Assembly (NCBI GenBank): GCA_045646465.1
Contig: JAZRKT010000036.1
Location: 1 to 16,620 of the forward strand
Reading direction: 5' to 3'
Source: UMGS1387 sp045646465
Lineage (GTDB): Bacteria; Bacillota; Clostridia; Oscillospirales; CAG-382
DNA length: 16,620 nucleotides
Part shown: one piece after another, positions 7,580-14,810 of the stretch
Layout of the letters: each line of letters opens with the position of its first letter
Position numbering within the stretch: the stretch's first letter is position 1
Position numbers and translations under genes: made by a program
Notes under the pieces: generated by a model
Seen by the model: only the letters and a program-made list of their open reading frames with translations
Databases searched by the model: none
Told to the model about the DNA's origin: nothing

Positions 7580-8623
7580 GTGAAAAGAATTATTTCATTT
7601 TTAAAAGCAGCTCTTATAATCTTTGCCATAGCTTTTCTTACGGTAAATCCAGTAACCGTTGCAGATTCCTGCAGAAAAGCTCTGGAATTATGCGCATATT
7701 CTGTGATTCCCTCATTGTTTATCTACACGGTGGCAAGCACGCTTTGCGCTTCGTTATTTTCCCGTTTTTCGAAAAGTACAAAAAAAGGACTTGCCATTCA
7801 GACGCTTTTGGGATTCTTTTCTGGCTGTGCTGCCGGCTGTCACGGCTTTTTCACTCTTTACCGGAACGGCAATATTTCAAAGGAACGTGCCGAGGATATG
7901 CTTATGCTTCTTCCCGCCTGCTCGGTGCCATTTTTTCTTTCCTTCTGCACAATCTATACTGACAGTATATACACTTCTCTCTTACTGGCGCTGTCAAACA
8001 TTCTTGCCTGCATTACAGCCTATCTTATATTATGCACAAGGCTCGTTGCGAGAGAACCTTTTTCAGCCGTCGGCGACAAGAAAAAAGTCTCTTTTTGTGC
8101 GCTGTTTACTTCATCTGTAACAAAATCGGCATTAAGCCTTATAAATATGTGCTCATTTATAATTTTCTTCAGGGTACTTTCATCTATGGTTTGCAATGTA
8201 TTTTTAAAGCTTAGGCTATCGTCTTCTTTTATCTGTGGTGCCGTCTCGGGATTATGTGAGGTTACGGGTGCAGTAGCATCAAGCACCTCCTTTGACAGCA
8301 ACGCAAGGCTTATGTTTATAAGCGGAGTGTGCGGTTTTTCGGGTCTGAGCATTATAATGCAGGTGTGCAGTATTTGCTCACAGTACGGCTTAAGTGCAAA
8401 AAGCTTTGTACTTTCAAGGCTGTTATGTACCGTTTTATCGCCGTTATATATGCTTGCTCTATTATTTATTTTGCCCCGAACAATGCCTGTTTTTGCCTTC
8501 TCGGATTTTGCCCTTTCTCAAAAGGGTGTAAAAGGGGTGATTTTTGCTTTTACATTAGTTATTATCCTGCTTACTGTGTCGGTTTTTATATATATTGATA
8601 AAAAATACAAAAACGCGAGATGA
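7580..8623 (+). CDS. ylbJ: YlbJ-like sporulation integral membrane protein
   Basis: This 347-residue multi-spanning membrane protein resembles YlbJ (nucleoside-recognition/gate domain family), which is needed for spore cortex formation in Bacillus and is sigma-E dependent. Family-like segments are 'CAYSVIPSLFIYT' near residue 44, 'GFFSGCAAGCHGFFTLYRNG' near 82, 'LLPACSVPFFLSF', and in the second half 'GLCEVTGAVASS' and 'GFSGLSIIMQVCSI'. It is shorter than B. subtilis YlbJ (408). A TTG at 7556 would extend the frame, but GGAGG lies inside that extension; GTG at 7580, 6 nt after GGAGG, is the better start. No terminator hairpin is evident downstream. The family call is good; a more distant paralogue remains possible. 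Confidence 0.75.
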   Translation: MKRIISFLKAALIIFAIAFLTVNPVTVADSCRKALELCAYSVIPSLFIYTVASTLCASLFSRFSKSTKKGLAIQTLLGFFSGCAAGCHGFFTLYRNGNISKERAEDMLMLLPACSVPFFLSFCTIYTDSIYTSLLLALSNILACITAYLILCTRLVAREPFSAVGDKKKVSFCALFTSSVTKSALSLINMCSFIIFFRVLSSMVCNVFLKLRLSSSFICGAVSGLCEVTGAVASSTSFDSNARLMFISGVCGFSGLSIIMQVCSICSQYGLSAKSFVLSRLLCTVLSPLYMLALLFILPRTMPVFAFSDFALSQKGVKGVIFAFTLVIILLTVSVFIYIDKKYKNAR

Positions 8624-8651
8624 AAAAGCAATATTTTATGCTGTTTAACTC

Positions 8652-8679
8652 TTGATTTTTACACAAATTATGTTATACT
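8652..8679 (+). promoter_or_regulatory. Sigma-A promoter of the aldolase/asd operon
   Basis: TTGATT (8652-8657) and TATACT (8674-8679) are separated by 16 bp, and the -10 is extended by TGT directly upstream. Transcription would start near 8686, about 47 nt before the first gene. No other promoter of similar quality is visible up to the terminator at 12159, so this probably drives five genes. Confidence 0.6.
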
Positions 8680-8732
8680 ATTATTTAAGGTTATTTTTGA
8701 AAAAAACAATTTTGCGAAAGGAGTGGGCTTTT

Positions 8733-8957
8733 ATGAAAAGCAAGCTTCCGGAAGACATAGAAAAAAGTTGTTCAATTTGCGAGCACGCACGTAAAATGGA
8801 AATAACGGGACAGATGCTTTGTGCAAGAACAAAGGATCTGAAAAAAGTCAGCGAGGACCACGTATGCAGAAAATTCAGCTTTGATATTCTTGCTTACAAA
8901 CCCCGTCCGTCAAAGCTTCCTAAATTCACCATTGAGTCGGCAGAGGATTTTATTTAA
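8733..8957 (+). CDS. Small four-cysteine protein, unknown function
   Basis: This 74-residue protein is of no family I recognise. It has four cysteines, C13, C16, C30 and C45 (a CSIC pair, then two single cysteines with basic surroundings), which suggests a small zinc or Fe-S binding fold. The C-terminal third is proline/lysine-rich (KPRPSKLPKF) and then acidic. The frame extends upstream to 8652, but AAGGAG ends 10 nt before the ATG at 8733 and the promoter overlaps the extension, so the short form is right. It is the first gene after a good promoter and lies 27 bp before the aldolase. Metal binding is inferred from cysteine spacing only. Confidence 0.75.
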   Translation: MKSKLPEDIEKSCSICEHARKMEITGQMLCARTKDLKKVSEDHVCRKFSFDILAYKPRPSKLPKFTIESAEDFI

Positions 8958-8984
8958 GAATTAACTATATAAAGGAGCTACATA

Positions 8985-9947
8985 ATGAAAGACATTTATC
9001 AGAGAATTTACGAAACAGGCATTATCCCCGTAATCAAGATTAACGACGCAAAGGATGCTGCTCCCCTTGCAAAGGCTCTTATTGACGGCGGTCTTCCTGC
9101 AGCTGAAATCACCTTTAGAACACCAGCTGCTGCCGATGCCATCAAGGCTATTCACGACGCTTTCCCCGAAATGCTTATTGGTGCAGGTACAGTTCTTACT
9201 CCCGAACAGGCTGACACGGCCACTAAGTGCGGTGCCGACTTTATAGTAAGCCCCGGCTTCAATCCCACAGTTGTTAAGCATTGCATTTCCAAGGGCATTA
9301 CCATTATCCCCGGCATTTCAAGCCCCTCAGAAATTGAAGCAGCTCTTGAACTCGGTCTTAACACCGTTAAATTCTTCCCCGCAGAAGCGGCAGGCGGTCT
9401 TGCTATGCTCAAGGCTATGGCGGCTCCCTACGGACAGGTTAAGTTTATGCCAACAGGAGGTCTTAACGAAAAGAACATTCTTTCCTACCTTGAATTCAAC
9501 AAAATCGTTGCTTGCGGTGGCTCCTTTATGGTTAAGGAGGAATACATAGAAAACGGAGAATTTGACAAGATCCGCGAGCTTACCGAAAATGCAGTTAAGC
9601 TTATGCTGGGCTTTACTTTAAAGCACGTTGGCATCAACGCACAGTGCGAAAATTGCGCTACCGACATTGCTAATATGTTCAACATTTTCGGCTTTGCTAC
9701 AAAAGTAGGCAACAGCTCTGTATTTGCAGGCAAGGAAATTGAAGTTATGAAGAACGGCGGCAGAGGCAAAAACGGTCACATTGCAATCGGTACAAACAAT
9801 GTTGACAGAGCAGAAGCATATCTTAAATCAAAGGGTTACAGCTTCATCGAAGAGTCAAGAGTTAAGGATGACAAGGGATTCTCAAAGTCTATTTACTTTG
9901 ATGCAGACTTCGGAGGTTTTGCCGTTCACCTTGTACTTAACAAGTAA
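8985..9947 (+). CDS. KHG/KDPG aldolase with C-terminal VOC-like domain
   Basis: Residues 1-205 form a class I KHG/KDPG aldolase of the Eda family, which splits 2-keto-3-deoxy-6-phosphogluconate or 4-hydroxy-2-oxoglutarate to pyruvate plus an aldehyde product. The Schiff-base lysine is K129 in 'TVKFFPAEA', the catalytic acid/base glutamate is E41 in 'AEITFRTPAA', and 'GAGTVL' and 'MPTGGLNEKN' complete the barrel. Residues about 207-320 form a second domain ('LKHVGINAQ', 'GKNGHIAIGTNNVDRAEAYL', 'GGFAVHLVLNK') with the beta-alpha-beta-beta-beta pattern of vicinal oxygen chelate/glyoxalase proteins. E. coli Eda is 213 residues, so the tail is a real extra domain; I recall the same architecture in other gut Firmicutes. 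An AAAGGAG lies 8 nt before the ATG. The VOC role is unknown. Confidence 0.88.
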   Translation: MKDIYQRIYETGIIPVIKINDAKDAAPLAKALIDGGLPAAEITFRTPAAADAIKAIHDAFPEMLIGAGTVLTPEQADTATKCGADFIVSPGFNPTVVKHCISKGITIIPGISSPSEIEAALELGLNTVKFFPAEAAGGLAMLKAMAAPYGQVKFMPTGGLNEKNILSYLEFNKIVACGGSFMVKEEYIENGEFDKIRELTENAVKLMLGFTLKHVGINAQCENCATDIANMFNIFGFATKVGNSSVFAGKEIEVMKNGGRGKNGHIAIGTNNVDRAEAYLKSKGYSFIEESRVKDDKGFSKSIYFDADFGGFAVHLVLNK

Positions 9948-9949
9948 TT

Positions 9950-10459
9950 ATGAATTCAAAGCTTTCTCTTTTAAAGCAGGCGTATGTCCTGCTTGACGAA
10001 GTAACGCCGTTAAAATACGACTGCGGTCTTATATGCGGTGGAAAATGCTGTGGCAAGGAAAGTATTGAAGGCTCGGACAATCCCGGTATGCTTTTACTTC
10101 CCTACGAAGAAAATCTGACAAACGACAGCACATTTACCGTAAAAGAGGGCGAGGACGGAAAGGTACTTATTTGCAAGGGAAAATGCAACAGAACAAATCG
10201 TCCCTTTGCCTGCAGGATTTTCCCCTTTTATGCAAGTATCGGAAAGGACGGCTCAGTTTCCTTAAAAAAAGACCCCAGAGCCTTCAACACCTGTCCAATT
10301 GCAATAAAAGAAAAAGGCACACGGCACAGTGTTTACTTTCACCGCAACGCAATACGTGCCATAAAACTTCTTATGAATGACACGGATTTTAAAAGAGAAC
10401 TTATAAAAACAAGTGAGTTTTGCGATGGATTATATTCCTTCTATCGCAAAATGCTTTAG
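9950..10459 (+). CDS. Cysteine-cluster protein, possible zinc/Fe-S binding (YkgJ-like)
   Basis: This is a 169-residue protein of unknown function. Its N-terminal half holds two cysteine clusters: C-x3-C-x3-CC ('CGLICGGKCC', near residue 25) and 'CKGKCNRTNRPFACRIFPFY' near residue 75, with further cysteines at 'NTCPI' and 'EFCDG'. The 'RPFACRIFPF' stretch is like that of the zinc/iron-chelating CxxCxxCC family (PF03692, YkgJ), although the first cluster spacing differs. The ATG is only 2 nt after the aldolase stop codon and no Shine-Dalgarno sequence is visible, so translation probably depends on coupling to the aldolase. The tight link suggests a shared task, but none can be stated. Assignment to PF03692 is inference. 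Confidence 0.78.
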   Translation: MNSKLSLLKQAYVLLDEVTPLKYDCGLICGGKCCGKESIEGSDNPGMLLLPYEENLTNDSTFTVKEGEDGKVLICKGKCNRTNRPFACRIFPFYASIGKDGSVSLKKDPRAFNTCPIAIKEKGTRHSVYFHRNAIRAIKLLMNDTDFKRELIKTSEFCDGLYSFYRKML

Positions 10460-10470
10460 AGAGGTTTATT

Positions 10471-11007
10471 ATGTCTGAAATTCAGAATCAGATTTACACT
10501 TCATTTGATGAATTATTTTCACAAAGCAATGCCCAAAGCGGCGACATTCTTATTGTCGGATGTTCCACAAGCGAGGTGCTTGGCGGCAAAATCGGCACAA
10601 TCGGAAGTCTTGAAACGGCAACGGAAATTTTCAATGCCCTCCAGGAAAAATGTGCACAAAAAGGCATTTATCTTGCCTGTCAGTGCTGTGAGCATTTAAA
10701 CAGGGCGATTGTAGTTGAAAAAGCTGTTGCAAGGCGCGACAGGCTTACAATTGTAAGTGCCGTTCCCCACGAGCATGCGGGCGGTTCATTTGCAACGGCG
10801 GCATACAGAGGCTTCAAGGAGCCCGTTCTTGTTGAAGAGATATGTGCAGACCTCGGTATGGACATCGGTCAGACTTTTATCGGTATGCACCTAAAGAGAG
10901 TTGCTGTGCCTGTTAGAACAAGCATCAGAAAAATCGGCGAGGCTATTGTCACTTTCGCCAAAGTAAGGCCCAAATACATCGGCGGCGAAAGAGCTAAATA
11001 CAATTAA
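10471..11007 (+). CDS. ywlG: UPF0340/TIGR01440 family protein YwlG
   Basis: This 178-residue cytosolic protein matches the UPF0340 (DUF436, TIGR01440) family, named YwlG in Bacillus subtilis. Typical stretches are 'GDILIVGCSTSEVLGGKIGT' near residue 24, 'ACQCCEHLNRA' near 68, 'SAVPHEHAGGSFATAAYRGF', and the ending 'RPKYIGGERAKYN'. It is full length for the family. The function is unknown, though a crystal structure exists for a homologue as far as I recall. The frame opens earlier, inside the previous gene, but AGAGG 6 nt before ATG 10471 fixes the start. It lies 11 nt after the preceding stop and 39 nt before asd, and appears to belong to the same transcript. Confidence 0.88.
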   Translation: MSEIQNQIYTSFDELFSQSNAQSGDILIVGCSTSEVLGGKIGTIGSLETATEIFNALQEKCAQKGIYLACQCCEHLNRAIVVEKAVARRDRLTIVSAVPHEHAGGSFATAAYRGFKEPVLVEEICADLGMDIGQTFIGMHLKRVAVPVRTSIRKIGEAIVTFAKVRPKYIGGERAKYN

Positions 11008-11046
11008 GTTTACAAATTTTATTCACATACCACGGAGGTAACAACA

Positions 11047-12135
11047 ATGAAAAAGTTAAAGGCAGGAATCATCGGCGCTACCGGTATGGTAGGTCAGAGA
11101 TTCATCACACTACTTGAAAACCACCCTATGTTTGAAATTTCCGTTCTTGCGGCAAGCGCTTCAAGTGCAGGAAAAACCTACGGCGAGGCTGTAGGCGGCA
11201 GATGGAAGATGCAAGGCGAAATTCCCGCAAGCGTCAAGGATATGCCGGTATATGACGCTGCTGACGTTGAGAAGGTTTCCTCAATGTGCGACTTCACCTT
11301 CTGTGCAGTTAATATGAAGAAGGACGAAATCAAAGCACTCGAAGAAGCTTATGCAAAGGCTGAAACTCCCGTTGTTTCAAACAACTCAGCTCACAGAGGA
11401 ACAAGCGACGTTCCCATGGTTATTCCCGAAATCAACAACGCACACGTTGCAGTTATTGACACTCAGAAAAAGAGACTGGGTACAAAGCGCGGCTTTATTG
11501 CGGTTAAGCCCAACTGCTCAATTCAGAGCTATGTTCCTATGCTCACTCCCCTTCTCAAGTACGGTATTGAAAACGTAGTTGTTTGCACATATCAGGCAAT
11601 TTCAGGTGCAGGAAAAACCTTCAACGAATGGCCTGAGATGATTGACAACATCATTCCCTTTATCGGCGGCGAAGAAGAAAAGAGCGAAAACGAGCCTCTC
11701 AAAATCTGGGGCAAGGTTGAAGACGGTGTTGTTGTAAGTGCAACTGAGCCCTGCATCACCTGTCAGTGCATCAGAGTTCCCGTTACAAACGGTCACACAG
11801 CGGCTGTATTTGTAAAGTTCAAGGGTGATGCACCTTCCAAGGAGCAGATTCTTTCCGACTGGGCTTCCTTTGGCAACGACGTTAAGGCTGAGCTTGACCT
11901 TCCTTCTTCTCCCGAACAGTTTATTACATATTTTGAAGAAGACAACCGTCCTCAGGCGGCTCTTGACCGTGACATCTACGGCGGTATGGGCATTACTGCA
12001 GGCAGACTTCGCCAAGACAAGTTATTTGACTACAAGTTTGTAGGTCTTTCACACAACACTCTCAGAGGTGCTGCAGGCGGTGCGGTACTTATTGCTGAGT
12101 ATCTTGCAAAGAAGGGCTTCATTACTGAGAAGTAA
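11047..12135 (+). CDS. asd: Aspartate-semialdehyde dehydrogenase (archaeal/fungal-type)
   Basis: This enzyme reduces aspartyl phosphate to aspartate semialdehyde with NADPH, the branch point to lysine/diaminopimelate, threonine, methionine and isoleucine. The 362-residue sequence has the nucleotide-binding GATGMVGQR at residues 10-18, the active-site cysteine C157 in 'VKPNCSIQ', and the catalytic histidine H250 in 'RVPVTNGHT'. The segment 'SGAGKTFNEWPEM' and the ending 'NTLRGAAGGAVLIAEYL' are of the archaeal/fungal class rather than the E. coli class. CGGAGG lies 7 nt before the ATG. It is the last gene before a strong terminator. Supply of diaminopimelate would support cell-wall synthesis, but the operon partners give no direct hint. 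Confidence 0.93.
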   Translation: MKKLKAGIIGATGMVGQRFITLLENHPMFEISVLAASASSAGKTYGEAVGGRWKMQGEIPASVKDMPVYDAADVEKVSSMCDFTFCAVNMKKDEIKALEEAYAKAETPVVSNNSAHRGTSDVPMVIPEINNAHVAVIDTQKKRLGTKRGFIAVKPNCSIQSYVPMLTPLLKYGIENVVVCTYQAISGAGKTFNEWPEMIDNIIPFIGGEEEKSENEPLKIWGKVEDGVVVSATEPCITCQCIRVPVTNGHTAAVFVKFKGDAPSKEQILSDWASFGNDVKAELDLPSSPEQFITYFEEDNRPQAALDRDIYGGMGITAGRLRQDKLFDYKFVGLSHNTLRGAAGGAVLIAEYLAKKGFITEK

Positions 12136-12158
12136 TTATATTTTCTTTCTATACTTTT

Positions 12159-12200
12159 AAAGAGCTGCATAAAGCAGCTCTTTACTATTTTATTCCTTTT
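12159..12200 (+). terminator. Strong intrinsic terminator after asd
   Basis: AAAGAGCTGC (12159-12168) and GCAGCTCTTT (12174-12183) form a perfect 10-bp stem with a 5-nt loop, followed by a T-rich tract. It ends the operon begun at 8733. Confidence 0.9.
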
Positions 12201-12381
12201 TATTATTTAGATTTATATAATGCAGGATATTTTCCTGACAAGCTTAAAAATAACTATATGTGGTGTGCACGGTACGTCAAGGACGCCGTATCCAACAAAA
12301 AATAAAAAAGCGGCCTTCCTGCCAATCATAAATCATAATCAAAAAAGCAACTAAAAAAGTAAGAAAAAAGCAAAAAAACTC
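12201..12381. other. Non-coding gap between asd terminator and ylxM promoter
   Basis: This AT-rich stretch has no open frame with a ribosome binding site. It contains one GC-rich island at 12261-12293 (a GGTAC-GTC / GAC-GCC-GTATCC imperfect dyad) that stands out from its surroundings and looks like a dispersed intergenic repeat. A second GC-rich patch, 'GCGGCCTTCCTGCC' at about 12310-12323, forms no convincing stem. Runs of A and AAAAGC repeats fill 12340-12380. Confidence 0.4.
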
Positions 12382-12439
12382 TTGACAAATGCAATTTTCT
12401 GTTATATAATATCCAAGGTGTAAAGAAAAACACTTTACA
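12382..12439 (+). promoter_or_regulatory. Consensus sigma-A promoter and 5' hairpin of ylxM-ffh operon
   Basis: TTGACA (12382-12387), 17 bp, TATAAT (12405-12410) is a perfect consensus promoter. Transcription would start near 12417, so the transcript would begin almost at once with TGTAAAG (12419-12425) pairing to CTTTACA (12433-12439), a 7-bp hairpin ending 6 nt before the GAGG ribosome binding site. A transcript-stabilising 5' hairpin is one reading; regulation of ylxM translation is another. Confidence 0.8.
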
Positions 12440-12454
12440 GTGTATGAGGTAAAA

Positions 12455-12790
12455 ATGCATATGGCACAGAAAAACCTTGAGATATCGGTGCTGTTCGATA
12501 TATATGCTCCTCTGCTTCCCGAAAAACAAAAAACTGCTCTTGACTATTATTATAATGAAGATTTTTCACTTTCGGAAATCGCAGAGCATGCAGGCATTTC
12601 ACGCCAAGGTGTCAGAGACCAGATTAAGCACGCCGAATCTCAGCTTATAAATTACGAGAAGGCTCTCGGGCTTTATGAAAAGTCAAAACACACCGACGAG
12701 CTTCTTAATAAACTTGATGTTATTGCTTCAAGACTTGGCGACGCAGAACTTAAAGAGCTTGTGTCTCTTCTTAAAGCAATGAACGAATAA
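12455..12790 (+). CDS. ylxM: YlxM/p13-like DNA-binding regulator of the SRP operon
   Basis: This 111-residue helix-turn-helix protein is of the YlxM (UPF0122) family, which nearly always precedes ffh in Firmicutes and is thought to act in the signal-recognition-particle pathway. The HTH resembles sigma-factor region 4: 'LSEIAEHAGISRQGVRDQIK' near residues 45-64. The N-terminal part 'LEISVLFDIYAPLLPEKQ' is the family signature. GAGG lies 5 nt before ATG 12455; a second ATG at 12461 would be too far. The stop is 15 nt before the ffh start, consistent with one operon under the promoter at 12382. Confidence 0.9.
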   Translation: MHMAQKNLEISVLFDIYAPLLPEKQKTALDYYYNEDFSLSEIAEHAGISRQGVRDQIKHAESQLINYEKALGLYEKSKHTDELLNKLDVIASRLGDAELKELVSLLKAMNE

Positions 12791-12805
12791 CCAAACAGGA
12801 GCGCT

Positions 12806-14167
12806 ATGTACGAAAGTTTATCACAAAGGCTTGCAAATGCCTTCAAGTCTTTTAAAAACAAAGGTAAGCTGACGGAAGCCGATGTCAAGGAAGGTATGCG
12901 CGAAATCAAGCTCGCCCTTCTTGAAGCAGACGTCAACTTTAAGGTCGTAAGGGACTTTATCAAGGTCTGCAGCGAAAGAGCTGTTGGCAGCGAGGTTCTT
13001 GAAAGCCTTGTGCCCTCACAGCAGATTGTAAAGATTGTAAACGAAGAGCTTACAAATCTTATGGGCACAGAAAACTCAAAGCTTGTCATTTCATCTAAGC
13101 CCCCTACAATCGTTATGATGTGCGGTCTTCAGGGTGCAGGTAAAACAACTCACACAGGTAAGCTTGCTCTTATGTACAAAAAGCAAGGCAAGCGTCCGCT
13201 TCTTGTTGCCTGCGACATTTACAGACCTGCAGCCATAAAACAGCTTCAGGTTGTGGGACAAAGCATCGATGTTCCTGTATTTACCATTGACGGATGTCTT
13301 GACCCTGTAAAAATTGCAACAGCCTCCTTAGAGCATGCAAAAAAGCACGGTCACGATATGGTTTTCCTGGATACTGCAGGACGCCTTCACATTGATGAAG
13401 AGCTTATGGGCGAGCTACAGCAAATCAAGGAAAAAGTAGCACCTACCGAAATTCTCTTTGTTGTTGATGCTATGACAGGTCAGGATGCTGTCAATGCAGC
13501 TTCCGCTTTCAACGAGCAACTTGACGTTACGGGCATTATTCTTACAAAGCTTGACGGTGACACAAGAGGCGGTGCGGCACTATCAACAAGACAGGTAACC
13601 GGCAAGCCCATAAAATTTATCGGTACGGGCGAAAAAATGGACTGCATTGAGCCCTTCTATCCCGACAGAATGGCTTCACGTATTCTCGGTATGGGCGACG
13701 TTCTCAGTCTTATTGAAAAGGCAGAGCAAGCCATTGACGAAAAGAAGGCGGCTGAGCTTGAAAGAAAGATGCGTGAGCAGACCTTTACTCTCACAGACTA
13801 TCTTGAACAGTTTGACCAGCTTCAGAATATGGGTCCTCTCGACCAGCTTATCGGTATGATTCCCGGCGTCAGGGCTGATTCCTTAAAGGATGTCAAGATT
13901 GACGAAAGACAAATTGACAGAATGAAGGCAATTATCCTTTCAATGACTCCGGAAGAACGTGAAAAGCCCGACATCATCACAGGCTCACGCAGAAAAAGAA
14001 TCGCCGCAGGAAGCGGTATGAAGGTTGAGGACGTCAACAGACTCTTAAAGCAGTTTGACAACACCCGCAAAATGATGAAGCAGCTAACAAGCGGCAACAG
14101 TCCCTTCGGCAAGCTCGGCGGCAAAATGATGGCTCGGCATATGAAAAGAAAGAAAAAGCGTAAATGA
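12806..14167 (+). CDS. ffh: Signal recognition particle GTPase Ffh (SRP54)
   Basis: This 453-residue protein binds 4.5S/6S RNA and signal peptides and delivers ribosomes to the membrane receptor FtsY. It has an N domain (1-95), then a G domain with the P-loop GLQGAGKTT at 107-115, 'DIYRPAA', the DTAGR switch at 189-193, and the 'TKLDGDTRGG' motif at 247-256 followed by 'GTGEKMDCIEPFYPDRMASR'. The methionine-rich M domain spans about 325-453, with 'SRRKRIAAGSGMKVEDVNRLLKQF' type RNA-binding residues and a basic KRKKKRK tail. The P-loop is followed by HTGK where TTGK is usual. The length is normal. AGGAG lies just before the ATG. Confidence 0.96.
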   Translation: MYESLSQRLANAFKSFKNKGKLTEADVKEGMREIKLALLEADVNFKVVRDFIKVCSERAVGSEVLESLVPSQQIVKIVNEELTNLMGTENSKLVISSKPPTIVMMCGLQGAGKTTHTGKLALMYKKQGKRPLLVACDIYRPAAIKQLQVVGQSIDVPVFTIDGCLDPVKIATASLEHAKKHGHDMVFLDTAGRLHIDEELMGELQQIKEKVAPTEILFVVDAMTGQDAVNAASAFNEQLDVTGIILTKLDGDTRGGAALSTRQVTGKPIKFIGTGEKMDCIEPFYPDRMASRILGMGDVLSLIEKAEQAIDEKKAAELERKMREQTFTLTDYLEQFDQLQNMGPLDQLIGMIPGVRADSLKDVKIDERQIDRMKAIILSMTPEEREKPDIITGSRRKRIAAGSGMKVEDVNRLLKQFDNTRKMMKQLTSGNSPFGKLGGKMMARHMKRKKKRK

Positions 14168-14236
14168 TTCTGTATAAACAAGCTTTTAAAAAGCGTTTAT
14201 AAAATAAAAATATTTTAATTTTTGGAGGACAAAAAA

Positions 14237-14479
14237 ATGTCAGTTAAAATCAGACTTAGAAGAATGGGTGCAAAGAAGGCTCCCTTCTACAGAGTAGTAG
14301 TAGCAGATTCCCGTTACCCCAGAGACGGCCGTTTCATCGAAGAAATCGGTTACGTTAACCCCCTTACAGATCCTGCAACAGTTCAAATTGATGCAGACAA
14401 GGCCAAGGATTGGCTCACAAAGGGTGCTCAGCCCACTGAAACAGTAAAGGCTTACCTTAAGAAGAACGGTATTCTTTAA
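14237..14479 (+). CDS. rpsP: 30S ribosomal protein bS16
   Basis: This 80-residue ribosomal protein of the small subunit body has the family N-terminus 'VKIRLRRMGAKKAPFYRVVV' and the segment 'ADSRYPRDGRFIEEIGYVNP'. The frame opens at 14222, but that stretch contains the GGAGG; ATG 14237 lies 7 nt after it and gives the normal length. It follows ffh by 69 nt and precedes khpA by 37 nt, the usual Firmicute order. Confidence 0.96.
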   Translation: MSVKIRLRRMGAKKAPFYRVVVADSRYPRDGRFIEEIGYVNPLTDPATVQIDADKAKDWLTKGAQPTETVKAYLKKNGIL

Positions 14480-14516
14480 TTTAAGGTTCCTTTCCCCCGT
14501 TTTATGGAGGTAAATT

Positions 14517-14756
14517 ATGAAACAGGTACTCTACGACATAGCAACAGCTATCGTAAACAATCCTGACAAGGTTAACATCACCGAAAACATAAGCGGCGAT
14601 ACAACTGTTCTCAATCTTATGGTTGAGGAGAACGACCTTGGAAAGGTAATCGGAAAGCAGGGACGCATTGCAAAGGCTATCAGAACCGTTGTCAAGGCAG
14701 TTGCCAACAGCAACGGCAAGCGTGTAATCGTTGACATTTCCGAAAATCAGGACTAA
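14517..14756 (+). CDS. khpA: KH-domain RNA-binding protein KhpA
   Basis: This 79-residue protein is a single KH domain. The GxxG loop is 'GKVIGKQGRIAKAIRTVVKA' near residues 42-61. KhpA partners KhpB (Jag/EloR) in several Firmicutes, binds RNA and influences cell elongation. GGAGG lies 7 nt before the ATG. Its position directly after rpsP is typical (formerly ylqC), but here a terminator follows at once rather than rimM and trmD. Confidence 0.94.
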   Translation: MKQVLYDIATAIVNNPDKVNITENISGDTTVLNLMVEENDLGKVIGKQGRIAKAIRTVVKAVANSNGKRVIVDISENQD

Positions 14757-14760
14757 TTTA

Positions 14761-14810
14761 AAAACTGCGTGAGGTTTAATCCTTTACGCAGTTTTACTTT
14801 TTTATTTTTA
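14761..14810 (+). terminator. Intrinsic terminator after khpA
   Basis: AAAACTGCGT (14761-14770) pairs with ACGCAGTTTT (14786-14795), a perfect 10-bp stem, followed by a T-rich tract (ACTTTTTTATTTTTATTTT). It closes the ylxM-ffh-rpsP-khpA operon. Confidence 0.92.

Noticed and set aside
11602..12015. 137-codon minus-strand frame inside asd
   Set aside because: It is a mirror of a highly conserved enzyme gene, with no promoter or RBS.
12673..13089. 138-codon minus-strand frame over ylxM/ffh
   Set aside because: Serine-rich shadow of two well-identified genes; no translation signals.
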